A stretch of 64,000 nucleotides of DNA from Thalassotalea atypica (GTDB lineage: Bacteria > Pseudomonadota > Gammaproteobacteria > Enterobacterales > Alteromonadaceae), in the NCBI RefSeq assembly GCF_030295975.1, contig NZ_AP027364.1, positions 2,046,001-2,110,000 of the forward strand, in the 5' to 3' direction. This document shows, in pieces, positions 25,375 to 33,599 of this stretch (its first letter is position 1; each line of letters opens with the position of its first letter). The position numbers and the translations under genes were made by a program. Under the pieces are notes generated by a model, which ran no database searches, had not been told where the DNA came from, and saw only the letters and a program-made list of their open reading frames with translations.

Positions 25375-27507
25375 ATGTTTCGTTATTTAGCTTTAACCTC
25401 TCCAGGTATTGAAGTACTCCTTGCAGATGAAGTTAAAACATTAGGTGCTACTAATGTAGTGCAAAAGCCTGAGGGCGTGTATTTTGATGGTGATCTTGCG
25501 ACAGGTTATCACATTTGTTTATGGACTCGATTTGCAACACGAATCCTTCTGAGAATTGGAGAAGGCGATGCCAGCTCGAAAGATAAATTGATCGAAAGTG
25601 CCAATGCGGTAAATTGGTCTGGTATTTTTGCTCCTGAGCATACGTTTGCTATTGATTTTGTAGGTAAAAGCGAAGACATACGTAACACGCAATTTGGTGC
25701 GTTAACGGTTAAAGATGCTGTGGTTGATCATTTCATGGCATTAAATGATGAAAGGCCATCAGTTGACAAAAATCAACCAGACGTTCGATTTCAAGCCCGT
25801 CTATTAAAAGATAACATCGCTATATATCTTGATTTTTCTGGTCGTAGTTTATTTCAGCGTGGATACCGAGAGCATACCGGTGCTGCACCACTTAAAGAGA
25901 ACCTAGCAGCAGCGATGGTAAAACGCTCTGGTTGGCTAGAAGATACAAGTAAGCCTCTTGTGGATCCTATGTGCGGTTCAGGCACGGTTGTTATCGAAGC
26001 TGTGTCTATGGCGGCGAAACAGGCGCCAGGACTTGCTCGTACTGTGTGGGGTTTTGATAACTGGCTTGATCATGATGAAGCCTTATGGCAATCAAAAGTC
26101 ATTGAAGCACAAGAAGCTTCAGAAAAAGGTTTAGACAATTATACGGGCAAAGTTTACGGTAGCGATCTAGATAGCAGAGTGCTAAATACCGCAAAACAAA
26201 ATGCCAGAAATGCTGGCTTTTCTGCCAACATAGAATTTAGTGTGAAAGACGTAAACAGAGTCGATAATGTTTTTTCAACACCTGGAGTTCTGCTGTTTAA
26301 CCCTCCTTACGGTGAGCGTATTGGTGAACTACCTGAGCTTGTAGAGAGCTTTGCCATGCTTGGGCAAAAACTCAAACAACAATATCAGCAATGGCAAGTT
26401 GCAATACTTACGGCGAATAAAGAATTGTTGGCGATGCTAAAGTTGGCGACGACAAAACGATATAAGTTTAAAAACGGGCCGTTGGATTGTCAGTTTGCTT
26501 TGTATCATATGAATGAAAAACAGGTTGAGCGAGACGCGGTAACTGGAAATATTGATTTAAGTGATCAAAATTCTGATTTTGCTAATCGCTTAAAGAAAAA
26601 CATTAAAACGCTTAAAGGTTGGGTTAAATCGGAAGGTATCGAGTGCTACCGTTGTTACGACGCCGACATTCCAGAGTTTAATGTTGCGGTCGATTTATAT
26701 GGCGATTATTTAGTGATCCATGAGTACGCTCCACCTAAAAATATCGAGCCTGAAAAAGCCGCTAAACGCCTACAAGAAGTAATATTTTGGGCTCCTAAAA
26801 TCACTGGTGTTGATACCAGCAAAGTGGTATTAAAAACACGAGCAAAACAAAAGGGTGCTAGTCAGTATCAGCGTGTAGATAAGAAAAATCAAAGCCTTGT
26901 CGTCAATGAGTATGGCGCAAAGCTAAAAGTTAACCTTTGGGATTATCTCGATACGGGTTTGTTCTTAGATCATCGCAAAACACGTCAAATGGTCGCTAAA
27001 AAGTCAAAACATAAATCACTGTTGAATTTATTTGCCTACACGGGCTCCGTTTCTGTGCAAGCTGCTTTACATGGTGCTTCGCAAGTGACAACGGTTGATA
27101 TGTCAAAAACCTACTTGCAATGGGCTGAAGAGAATTTTGCACTTAACAAACTGGTGGGACATAAATATCAGTTTATACAAGCAAACTGCTTACAATGGCT
27201 TAAAGAGCAAAGCGAAAAGTACGATGTTGTGTTTATTGATCCTCCAACGTTTTCAAACTCTAAACGCATGGAAGATACGTTTGACGTACAACGTGATCAC
27301 GTTGCTATGTTGACAGATGCGCTCAATGTATTAGCAGATAACGGTGAGATTGTTTTTACTAATAACAAGCGCAACTTCAAAATAGATACAGATGCGCTGC
27401 AAGCAATTGGTCTTAAAGTCGAGAGTTTAACAGAAAAAACGCGTGACAAAGATTTTGCTCGAAATAAGCACATTCATAATAGTTGGTCTTTGAAAAGAAT
27501 TAAGTGA
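25375..27507 (+). CDS. rlmL: Bifunctional 23S rRNA methyltransferase RlmKL (m2G2445 / m7G2069)
   Basis: The start is ATG 25375 (MFRYLALTSPGIEVLLADEV), matching the family N-terminus; a TTG at 25360 adds five residues without need. The 710-residue product is close to E. coli RlmKL (702). It has an N-terminal THUMP domain, a first methyltransferase domain with DPMCGSGTVVIEA and the catalytic FNPPYGER (about residue 310), and a second domain with LFAYTGSVSVQAALHGA, TVDMSKTYLQWA and the FIDPPTFSNSKRM motif. The two halves methylate G2445 and G2069 in the large-subunit rRNA during assembly. A glutaredoxin-like gene and uup follow, a common order in Alteromonadales. Confidence 0.95.
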   Translation: MFRYLALTSPGIEVLLADEVKTLGATNVVQKPEGVYFDGDLATGYHICLWTRFATRILLRIGEGDASSKDKLIESANAVNWSGIFAPEHTFAIDFVGKSEDIRNTQFGALTVKDAVVDHFMALNDERPSVDKNQPDVRFQARLLKDNIAIYLDFSGRSLFQRGYREHTGAAPLKENLAAAMVKRSGWLEDTSKPLVDPMCGSGTVVIEAVSMAAKQAPGLARTVWGFDNWLDHDEALWQSKVIEAQEASEKGLDNYTGKVYGSDLDSRVLNTAKQNARNAGFSANIEFSVKDVNRVDNVFSTPGVLLFNPPYGERIGELPELVESFAMLGQKLKQQYQQWQVAILTANKELLAMLKLATTKRYKFKNGPLDCQFALYHMNEKQVERDAVTGNIDLSDQNSDFANRLKKNIKTLKGWVKSEGIECYRCYDADIPEFNVAVDLYGDYLVIHEYAPPKNIEPEKAAKRLQEVIFWAPKITGVDTSKVVLKTRAKQKGASQYQRVDKKNQSLVVNEYGAKLKVNLWDYLDTGLFLDHRKTRQMVAKKSKHKSLLNLFAYTGSVSVQAALHGASQVTTVDMSKTYLQWAEENFALNKLVGHKYQFIQANCLQWLKEQSEKYDVVFIDPPTFSNSKRMEDTFDVQRDHVAMLTDALNVLADNGEIVFTNNKRNFKIDTDALQAIGLKVESLTEKTRDKDFARNKHIHNSWSLKRIK

Positions 27508-27547
27508 TCACGAGTGACACTCAGTTAATGCAGGAACTTATATAGAG

Positions 27548-27787
27548 ATGTTAAACGCATTTATTTTATATAGCAGTGAAGGGTGCCACTTGTGCGAAGA
27601 CGCGCTTGCGCTTTGCCATCAAGTACCTAGTCAAATACTGTTAACCGTAGTTGATATTGTTGAGCATAATGATCTGGTTGAACAATATGGCCAGCATATT
27701 CCTGTCCTACAGCGTGACTTTGATGGCAAAGAGCTGTTCTGGCCTTTTGATTTAGCCACGCTATGTAAATTTATTGAAGAGAAATAA
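27548..27787 (+). CDS. Glutaredoxin-family small thiol protein (DUF836)
   Basis: A 79-residue thioredoxin-fold protein with the redox motif GCHLCEDA at residues 11-18 (C-H-L-C) and the cis-proline loop HIPVLQRD near residue 57. It matches the glutaredoxin-like DUF836 family often found between rlmKL and uup. It probably reduces disulfides or glutathionylated targets in the cytosol, but its partner is unknown. Eight bases separate it from uup, so the two are co-transcribed. Confidence 0.87.
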   Translation: MLNAFILYSSEGCHLCEDALALCHQVPSQILLTVVDIVEHNDLVEQYGQHIPVLQRDFDGKELFWPFDLATLCKFIEEK

Positions 27788-27795
27788 AACCTAAG

Positions 27796-29703
27796 ATGGA
27801 ATTAATCAGAATTACTAATGCCGAACTCGCTTTTGGTGAAGATAAAATACTAGATGACGCCGATGTCCGTATTAACAAAGGTGAAAGAGTTTGTTTAGTG
27901 GGGCGTAACGGCGCCGGTAAGTCTTCATTACTTAAAGTGATAAGCGGCGAAAGTCAACTCGACGATGGTCAGATCATCAATTTAAATAACATTAAAATAG
28001 CAATGTTAGCGCAAGATCCACCAGAGTCTTGTGAGCTGAGTATTTTTGATTATGTATCATCAGGTTTAAAAGAAAACGCCACGCTTATCCAAAAATACCA
28101 CGACTTAGTTAACCTTGTCGCCACTGAACCTTCAGAGAACAATTTAGAAAAACTATCATCAGTTCAATTACAACTTGAACAAGCCAATGCATGGCAAGAT
28201 GAACAGCGAATAGAGCAAGTAATGTCTATTTTATCGCTCGACGCTAATCAAAAAGTCAGTGATTTATCCGGAGGTTGGCTTCGAAAACTAGCGCTTGCAC
28301 AAGCGTTAGTTACAAACCCTGATGTATTGTTGCTTGATGAGCCCACTAACCACTTAGATATTAAAAGTGTTCTGTGGTTAGAGAACTTTTTAAAAGACTT
28401 TACCGGTACTATTGTATTTATTAGTCACGACAGGGCATTCATTCGCTCTTTAGCGACACGTATTGTTGATTTAGATCGTGGCAATCTCACTAGTTACCCT
28501 GGTAACTACGATACTTATGTAGAGCAAAAACAACATGATTTACAAGTTGAAGCACAGCAGAATGCGTTGTTTGATAAACGCTTAGCAGATGAAGAAGTGT
28601 GGATCAGACAAGGTATTAAAGCGAGGCGTACACGTAATGAAGGCCGCGTAAGAGCATTAGAGAAGCTCAGGGTTGAGCGTCAGCAACGTAGAGAGCTTCG
28701 CTCTCAAGGAGATATGCAAATCTCCAGTGGTGAGCGTTCAGGTAAATTAGTGTTTGAGTCTGAAAACTTGTCTATGTCATTTGGTGACAAGCATGTTATT
28801 AAACAGTTGGATTTGTTGATTAGCCGAGGCGATCGTTTAGCGCTTATTGGAGCTAACGGAACAGGTAAATCAACGTTGATTAAGCTGCTGATGGAACAAA
28901 TTCAGCCAAGCTCTGGAAAAATGCGAGTTGGTGTTAATTTGGATATCGCCTACTTTGATCAGCATCGTGAACAACTTGACCCGATGAAAACAGTGCAAGA
29001 CACCGTTGCAGACGGTAAGCAAGAAGTGATGATTAATGGTCGCTCTCGGCATGTCTTAGGTTACTTACAAGATTTTCTATTTAGTCCAAAACGTGCTAGA
29101 ACGCCTGTTCGAGCGCTTTCCGGAGGAGAGAAGAACAGATTATTACTGGCACGTTTGTTTTTACGACCAAGTAATCTATTGATTCTCGATGAGCCAACTA
29201 ACGACCTAGATATAGAAACACTTGAACTTTTAGAAGAAGTTGTTGCCAATTATAATGGCACGGTCATTTTAGTGAGCCATGATCGGGATTTTGTTAATAA
29301 TTGTGTTAATACCTGTTTGTATTTCGACGGTAGTGGCAGTATAGAACAAATTGTTGGTGGTTATGATGATGTAGACCAACACCTAGAATATAAAGCAAAA
29401 CAAGCTCAAGCGTTAGAAAAAAAATACGCGCCTACTGTTGAAGATAAGGCTGTTAAAGTAGCAACTAAACAACAGGTAAAGAAAAAATTATCTTATAAAG
29501 AGAACAGAGAGCTTGAGTCTTTGCCAAATGAAATAGATAATCTGGAATCTTTAATTGCTTCACTACAAGAACAAGTGAATGATCCAAACTTCTTTTCGCA
29601 AGAAAATGAAGCAACGACAAAAATATTGAACCAGCTAACTGAAAGTGAGTCAAAGCTCGAGGCTGCCTATGAAAGGTGGCAAGAGTTAGATGCTAAACAA
29701 TAA
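27796..29703 (+). CDS. uup: ABC-F ATPase Uup
   Basis: The 635-residue protein has two ABC nucleotide-binding domains and no membrane segments. Domain 1: Walker A GRNGAGKSS (about 37), signature LSGGW, Walker B VLLLDEPTNHLD. Domain 2: GANGTGKST (about 353), signature LSGGEKN, LLILDEPTNDLD. The linker and a charged C-terminal coiled coil (KKLSYKENRELESLPNEID) are those of Uup. ABC-F proteins of this type act on the ribosome, and Uup also influences precise excision of transposons and branched DNA. It is downstream of rlmKL and upstream of the DUF3466 gene. Confidence 0.93.
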   Translation: MELIRITNAELAFGEDKILDDADVRINKGERVCLVGRNGAGKSSLLKVISGESQLDDGQIINLNNIKIAMLAQDPPESCELSIFDYVSSGLKENATLIQKYHDLVNLVATEPSENNLEKLSSVQLQLEQANAWQDEQRIEQVMSILSLDANQKVSDLSGGWLRKLALAQALVTNPDVLLLDEPTNHLDIKSVLWLENFLKDFTGTIVFISHDRAFIRSLATRIVDLDRGNLTSYPGNYDTYVEQKQHDLQVEAQQNALFDKRLADEEVWIRQGIKARRTRNEGRVRALEKLRVERQQRRELRSQGDMQISSGERSGKLVFESENLSMSFGDKHVIKQLDLLISRGDRLALIGANGTGKSTLIKLLMEQIQPSSGKMRVGVNLDIAYFDQHREQLDPMKTVQDTVADGKQEVMINGRSRHVLGYLQDFLFSPKRARTPVRALSGGEKNRLLLARLFLRPSNLLILDEPTNDLDIETLELLEEVVANYNGTVILVSHDRDFVNNCVNTCLYFDGSGSIEQIVGGYDDVDQHLEYKAKQAQALEKKYAPTVEDKAVKVATKQQVKKKLSYKENRELESLPNEIDNLESLIASLQEQVNDPNFFSQENEATTKILNQLTESESKLEAAYERWQELDAKQ

Positions 29704-29720
29704 GTGAGATTAAGAAATAC

Positions 29721-31466
29721 ATGAATAAGATGTTTAAGTCATTGGTTGCCCTGAGTGTTGCTAGTGCATGTACAATTACCATAGCAAATGCTGCCACGTA
29801 TGAAGTTTTCGACAAAGGGGATGTTGACTCACTTAAGTACACCTATTCACATACTGCGAATGAATCCGGAGATGCGGCGATATCAGGTACAGATGTGTAC
29901 AATTTTCCGGTTCAATTTCAATATCTAGATGATGATGATTTTGATGATATTGAATCACTTGCAGACAGGCAACATGAACTGGTTCATGAGTTAGAAGATT
30001 TAGAAGACTTCGAAGCGTTAAAAGCGGGCAACCCTACAGCGAACGATTTGTCTTGGGCAATTCGTTTTCTTGAAGCAAATGGAAGCAGCTTATATCAGAA
30101 AGTAGGTGATCAAGTTTCCATGGTAAATGACGGCAGCCAGAGTACTGAATTTGTTGTTTACGATAAGCCATTTGAAGGCACTGACACGTTAACGCGATCA
30201 ACTAAGGACAGTATTGCAGGTATTACCAATGAAGGGTGGGTATACGGAACAGGCTCAGCACCTTATTTCCCTGAGCCTTTTACTGAAAGTGATGGTGATG
30301 AAGTAACTCATTGGATCCGAGACTTCCAAGAACGTGGTTATGTTTCACCTGATATGGGACAAACAATATTCGAACTCGTACCACCTGAAGCAAGTTTTGC
30401 TGGCGGGCGTTCAGCTTTTTTAGATGCAACTAATCGTACCGCTGTAGGTTATGTCAGTAACAAGCTTAATACTGATTTAGTGGAAGATTACATTTTGGAT
30501 ACCACTGGTGGGTGTTCTGATCCTGATGTACTTGAAGATTTACCATTTAATGCCTGTGTTCAAAACCAGGCGAACAATCTTTACCACTTAATGGCCTATC
30601 AATGGAACTTTAGTGATGATGGTCAGCTTCTCGATGAGAAAGAACTCGGTTTGTTAGTGACACCTCATGAAAATGATGATCGAATTTTCCAGAGTTATGC
30701 TCAATCGGTGAATTCACATGGCGTTGCAGTAGGCTTCTCACACGGTTGGATAGATGAAAAAGAAACGACGCCAAGTGACAATGAAGCTCGTTCATTTTAT
30801 GCCGTAGTATTTAAAGATGGAGAAGTGATTAGCTTTACACCTGATCACAACGAGCATTTTGACTCACGTGCGTACGATATAAATGATAGTGGTATCGCTG
30901 TAGGCCATGTAAATACTTATATTAACGGCAATTTACGTACAAAGTTCTATTATGTTGATACTAATGCTCCAGCATCAGAAATGGCCTTTGTTTCACCAAA
31001 TGATTTCTTTGAGGGCTCGTCAAGTACAGCACGTGCGATAAACGAAAATGGCTTTATTGTAGGTGAGGGGGAAGTTGAAACTCATAATGATAGTGCATCA
31101 AACCCACGCCGTACCCATGCTTTTTTATATGACATTGCCGAAGATAAGTTTACTGACTTGAATTCGTTTTTAAGCTGTAATTCAGATTACACCATTATTG
31201 AAGCACGTGATATTAACGAATTAAATGAAATTTCAGCCACAGCTATCGTGAAAGCGCCTAGAAGAGATTCGAAAGGCGAATTAATGTTAGGTGAAGACGG
31301 TGAACAGCTGGTTGAAGATGTTGTTCGTGCAGTTACCTTAAAGCCTATCCCAGGTGAAGTCGAAGACTGTTCTAAGGTTGAAGATAAAGTTGAACGCAAA
31401 GGTGGCGCTTTGGGTTGGGGCTTATTAGGTTTATTAATCAGCTTTGGCTTTAGACGCAAAGCTTAG
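29721..31466 (+). CDS. DUF3466 family exported protein with a C-terminal sorting-like tail
   Basis: The 581-residue protein has a signal peptide (KMFKSLVALSVASACTITIANA), a long acidic ectodomain with repeated phrases (GITNEGWVYGTG, AVGYVSN, GVAVGFSHGW, SGIAVGHVNT, NENGFIVGEGE) like the HAF-type beta repeats, and a C-terminal GG-ALGWGLLGLLISFGFRRKA tail: a glycine motif, a hydrophobic helix and basic residues, resembling GlyGly-CTERM sorting signals. DUF3466 proteins are typical of Vibrio, Shewanella and Colwellia, and usually follow uup. Function is not established; surface exposure is likely. A strong terminator follows it at 31489. Confidence 0.88.
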   Translation: MNKMFKSLVALSVASACTITIANAATYEVFDKGDVDSLKYTYSHTANESGDAAISGTDVYNFPVQFQYLDDDDFDDIESLADRQHELVHELEDLEDFEALKAGNPTANDLSWAIRFLEANGSSLYQKVGDQVSMVNDGSQSTEFVVYDKPFEGTDTLTRSTKDSIAGITNEGWVYGTGSAPYFPEPFTESDGDEVTHWIRDFQERGYVSPDMGQTIFELVPPEASFAGGRSAFLDATNRTAVGYVSNKLNTDLVEDYILDTTGGCSDPDVLEDLPFNACVQNQANNLYHLMAYQWNFSDDGQLLDEKELGLLVTPHENDDRIFQSYAQSVNSHGVAVGFSHGWIDEKETTPSDNEARSFYAVVFKDGEVISFTPDHNEHFDSRAYDINDSGIAVGHVNTYINGNLRTKFYYVDTNAPASEMAFVSPNDFFEGSSSTARAINENGFIVGEGEVETHNDSASNPRRTHAFLYDIAEDKFTDLNSFLSCNSDYTIIEARDINELNEISATAIVKAPRRDSKGELMLGEDGEQLVEDVVRAVTLKPIPGEVEDCSKVEDKVERKGGALGWGLLGLLISFGFRRKA

Positions 31467-31488
31467 TCTTTATTGTAGACGTTATATT

Positions 31489-31516
31489 AAAAGGCGCTTA
31501 AGGCGCCTTTTTTATT
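31489..31516 (+). terminator. Rho-independent terminator after the DUF3466 gene
   Basis: AAAGGCGC pairs with GCGCCTTT across a short loop and runs into a T tract, 23 bases after the stop codon. Confidence 0.85.
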
Positions 31517-31657
31517 TGTTCATACCAATAAAAAAGATCAAATTAAAAGTCAATTCAATTCAGCATCTTAATAAAAATGCCCGATCATCACATTGAATTA
31601 TTTTGATTCCTTAGCTATTCGTTAAAGTGGTGACTAAATACAAAGGAGATATTATTG

Positions 31658-31834
31658 ATGATGAAAAGACAGAAAAGAGATCGTCAAGACAGAGCTTATT
31701 CAAGGGGATATCAAGCTGGCGTAGCAGGAAAATCAAAAGAAACATGTCCGTATCAAACTACAGAAATTAAATCGGAGTGGCTAGGCGGTTGGCGGGAGGC
31801 AATTTCGGATCGGCAACAAGGCCTTTACAAGTAA
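31658..31834 (+). CDS. rmf: Ribosome modulation factor
   Basis: A short gene (58 residues from ATG 31658, or 57 from ATG 31661) easily missed because of size. The protein reads MKRQKRDRQDRAYSRGYQAG, then GKSKETCPY and SEWLGGWREA, agreeing with E. coli RMF nearly throughout and only slightly longer at the C-terminus. RMF binds stationary-phase ribosomes and drives 100S dimer formation. An AAAGGAG ribosome site 9 bases before ATG 31658 favours that start. It stands alone between the terminator of DUF3466 and a shared terminator with convergent fabA, as in related genomes. Confidence 0.93.
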   Translation: MMKRQKRDRQDRAYSRGYQAGVAGKSKETCPYQTTEIKSEWLGGWREAISDRQQGLYK

Positions 31835-31850
31835 TTTTTTCATTCATAAA

Positions 31851-31876
31851 AAAGCCCAGCAATACTGGGCTTTAGC
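31851..31876. terminator. Bidirectional terminator between rmf and fabA
   Basis: AAAGCCCAG / CTGGGCTTT (31851-31859 with 31865-31873) forms a 9-bp stem with a CAATA loop, with A and T runs on both sides, so it can serve both convergent genes. Confidence 0.85.
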
Positions 31877-31895
31877 ATTTAAACGACTATTTTCT

Positions 31896-32411
31896 TTAGA
31901 ATTTAGTTGTATCTTCGAATAAACCAACTTTTAGATCTTTAGCTGTGTAAATCACTTTACCGTCTACTGACACGGTACCATCAGCGATCCCCATAAATAA
32001 CTTGCGTTTAATTACACGCTTTAATTGAATGTTATAGGTAACTTTTTTCGCCGTTGGTAAAATTTGACCTGTGAATTTAACTTCACCTACACCTAAGGCA
32101 CGGCCACGACCTGGACCACCGGCCCATGCTAAATAAAACCCAACTAATTGCCACATAGCATCTAAGCCTAAACAGCCAGGCATTACTGGGTCACCTTTAA
32201 AGTGACAATCAAAGAACCATAAATCAGGTGTGATATCTAATTCAGCAATTATCTCGCCTTTACCGAACTCGCCGCCTTCTTCGGTGATTAGGTTAATACG
32301 GTCCATCATTAACATGTTGTCTTTAGGTAACTTACTATTTCCTTCGCCAAAGTAATCAGTTGTACCCGCCAGCACTAAGTCTTCTTTTGAGAATGCGTTT
32401 TTCTGTTCCAT
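31896..32411 (-). CDS. fabA: 3-hydroxydecanoyl-ACP dehydratase/isomerase FabA
   Basis: The 171-residue protein matches FabA over its whole length. The active-site His70 lies in [16 protein letters not shown] and the catalytic Asp84 in [28 protein letters not shown] and [15 protein letters not shown] are also diagnostic. It dehydrates 3-hydroxydecanoyl-ACP and isomerises the product to cis-3-decenoyl-ACP, the branch point for unsaturated fatty acids, needed for membrane fluidity in cold marine habitats. Single gene, convergent with rmf. Confidence 0.96.
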   Translation of the reverse strand: MEQKNAFSKEDLVLAGTTDYFGEGNSKLPKDNMLMMDRINLITEEGGEFGKGEIIAELDITPDLWFFDCHFKGDPVMPGCLGLDAMWQLVGFYLAWAGGPGRGRALGVGEVKFTGQILPTAKKVTYNIQLKRVIKRKLFMGIADGTVSVDGKVIYTAKDLKVGLFEDTTKF

Positions 32412-32554
32412 AAATAGTCTTTAAATTGCTTGTGTAAAATCAAAGCGCTACTTTAGCGAACACTTGTACGCTAAACAACTCCGAACAGTTAAAAAGTTGC
32501 ATTTATTTTAGTTATGCGTAACCATTGTGGATGAATAATATTAAGGTTTGAAAC

Positions 32555-32809
32555 ATGACAGAGAAAAAGAAAGCATTAACTAACGCGGAAAAGCAAAAAC
32601 GTTACCGTGAAAGACAAAAAGACATTGGTAAGAAAGAAATGCGTGGCTACCTGTCACCAGAGGCGTTAGAGTGCTATAAATTGATAGCGGAGCAAACGAA
32701 TTGGTCTGACTCGACCATATTAAGCAATGCCGTTCGTCTAACATATGCCGCTTATAAAAACGGCCAAATCGGTTTGTTAAATAATTGGCTGACAAAAAAC
32801 GACTTATAA
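32555..32809 (+). CDS. Small basic protein of unknown function
   Basis: An 84-residue protein beginning MTEKKKALTNAEKQKRYRER, a lysine/arginine-rich N-terminus that looks nucleic-acid binding, followed by a region (RGYLSPEALECYKLIAEQTNWSDSTILSNAVRLTYAA) with the alternating pattern and helix spacing of a ribbon-helix-helix-like domain. I do not recognise a named family. It lies alone upstream of uvrY, divergent from fabA, so it may be a small DNA-binding regulator of local genes; this is inference. The coding frame is well conserved in composition with its neighbours and appears real. Confidence 0.65.
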   Translation: MTEKKKALTNAEKQKRYRERQKDIGKKEMRGYLSPEALECYKLIAEQTNWSDSTILSNAVRLTYAAYKNGQIGLLNNWLTKNDL

Positions 32810-32952
32810 AATCAATTCATTAGCTGAAATATAAAACACTTGGTCGAGTTTTCGTTGAGTTAAGCCACATTTCACTATATATTCAGTTGGATTATAAGAA
32901 TTATTTCGTAGTTTCTAAAAAACTAAATTGAAAAAGTAGAAGGTATTTTCCA

Positions 32953-33597
32953 TTGATTAATGTTTTGCTCGTTGATGATCATGAACTGGTCCGTACCGGA
33001 ATCCGTAAGATACTGGATGATATTAAAGGGATCAAAGTTGTTGGTGAAGCGGAAACGGGTGAGGAAGCTGTTCAATTTTGTCGAAAAGAAGAGCCTGATG
33101 TCGTTTTAATGGACATGAATATGCCGGGTATTGGTGGCTTGGAAGCAACTAAGAAAATTATTCGATATGCACCTGATGTAAAAGTCATTGTGCTCACTGT
33201 TCATAGTGAAGATCCATTCCCGACAAAAGTGATGCAAATTGGCGCAGCGGGTTATTTAACTAAAGGCACTGGTCCTGATGAAATGGTTAATGCAATAAGA
33301 GCTGTTAACAGTGGTCAACGCTATATTACACCTGAAATTGCTCAACAAATGGCACTTAATCAATTTAAGTCAGCTGAAGAGAATCCGTTCAATTCACTGT
33401 CTGAACGTGAGTTGCAAATTATGCTGATGATCACTAGGGGAGAAAAAGTGCCCGACATTTCTGAGCAATTAGTATTAAGCACTAAAACAATAAACAGTTA
33501 TCGCTATAGAATGTTTGATAAATTGAAAGTAAGTAACGATGTTGAGCTAACACATTTGGCTATACGCCACGGAATGTTAAAAACCGAAAAACTCTAA
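32953..33597 (+). CDS. uvrY: Response regulator UvrY/GacA (LuxR-type)
   Basis: The 214-residue product starts MINVLLVDDHELVRTGIRKI at a TTG codon (32953) behind an AAGGT site; no in-frame ATG lies near. It has a receiver domain with the acidic pair DD at 8-9, phospho-acceptor Asp54 in VVLMDMNMPG, Thr/Lys residues in VLTVHSE and YLTKGTG, and a C-terminal LuxR helix-turn-helix (LSERELQIMLMITRGEKVPDISEQLVLSTKTINSYR). This is UvrY/GacA, the partner of BarA/GacS, which switches on CsrB-type regulatory RNAs. The uvrC gene begins two bases after its stop, the classical arrangement. Confidence 0.94.
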   Translation: MINVLLVDDHELVRTGIRKILDDIKGIKVVGEAETGEEAVQFCRKEEPDVVLMDMNMPGIGGLEATKKIIRYAPDVKVIVLTVHSEDPFPTKVMQIGAAGYLTKGTGPDEMVNAIRAVNSGQRYITPEIAQQMALNQFKSAEENPFNSLSERELQIMLMITRGEKVPDISEQLVLSTKTINSYRYRMFDKLKVSNDVELTHLAIRHGMLKTEKL

Positions 33598-33599
33598 CG

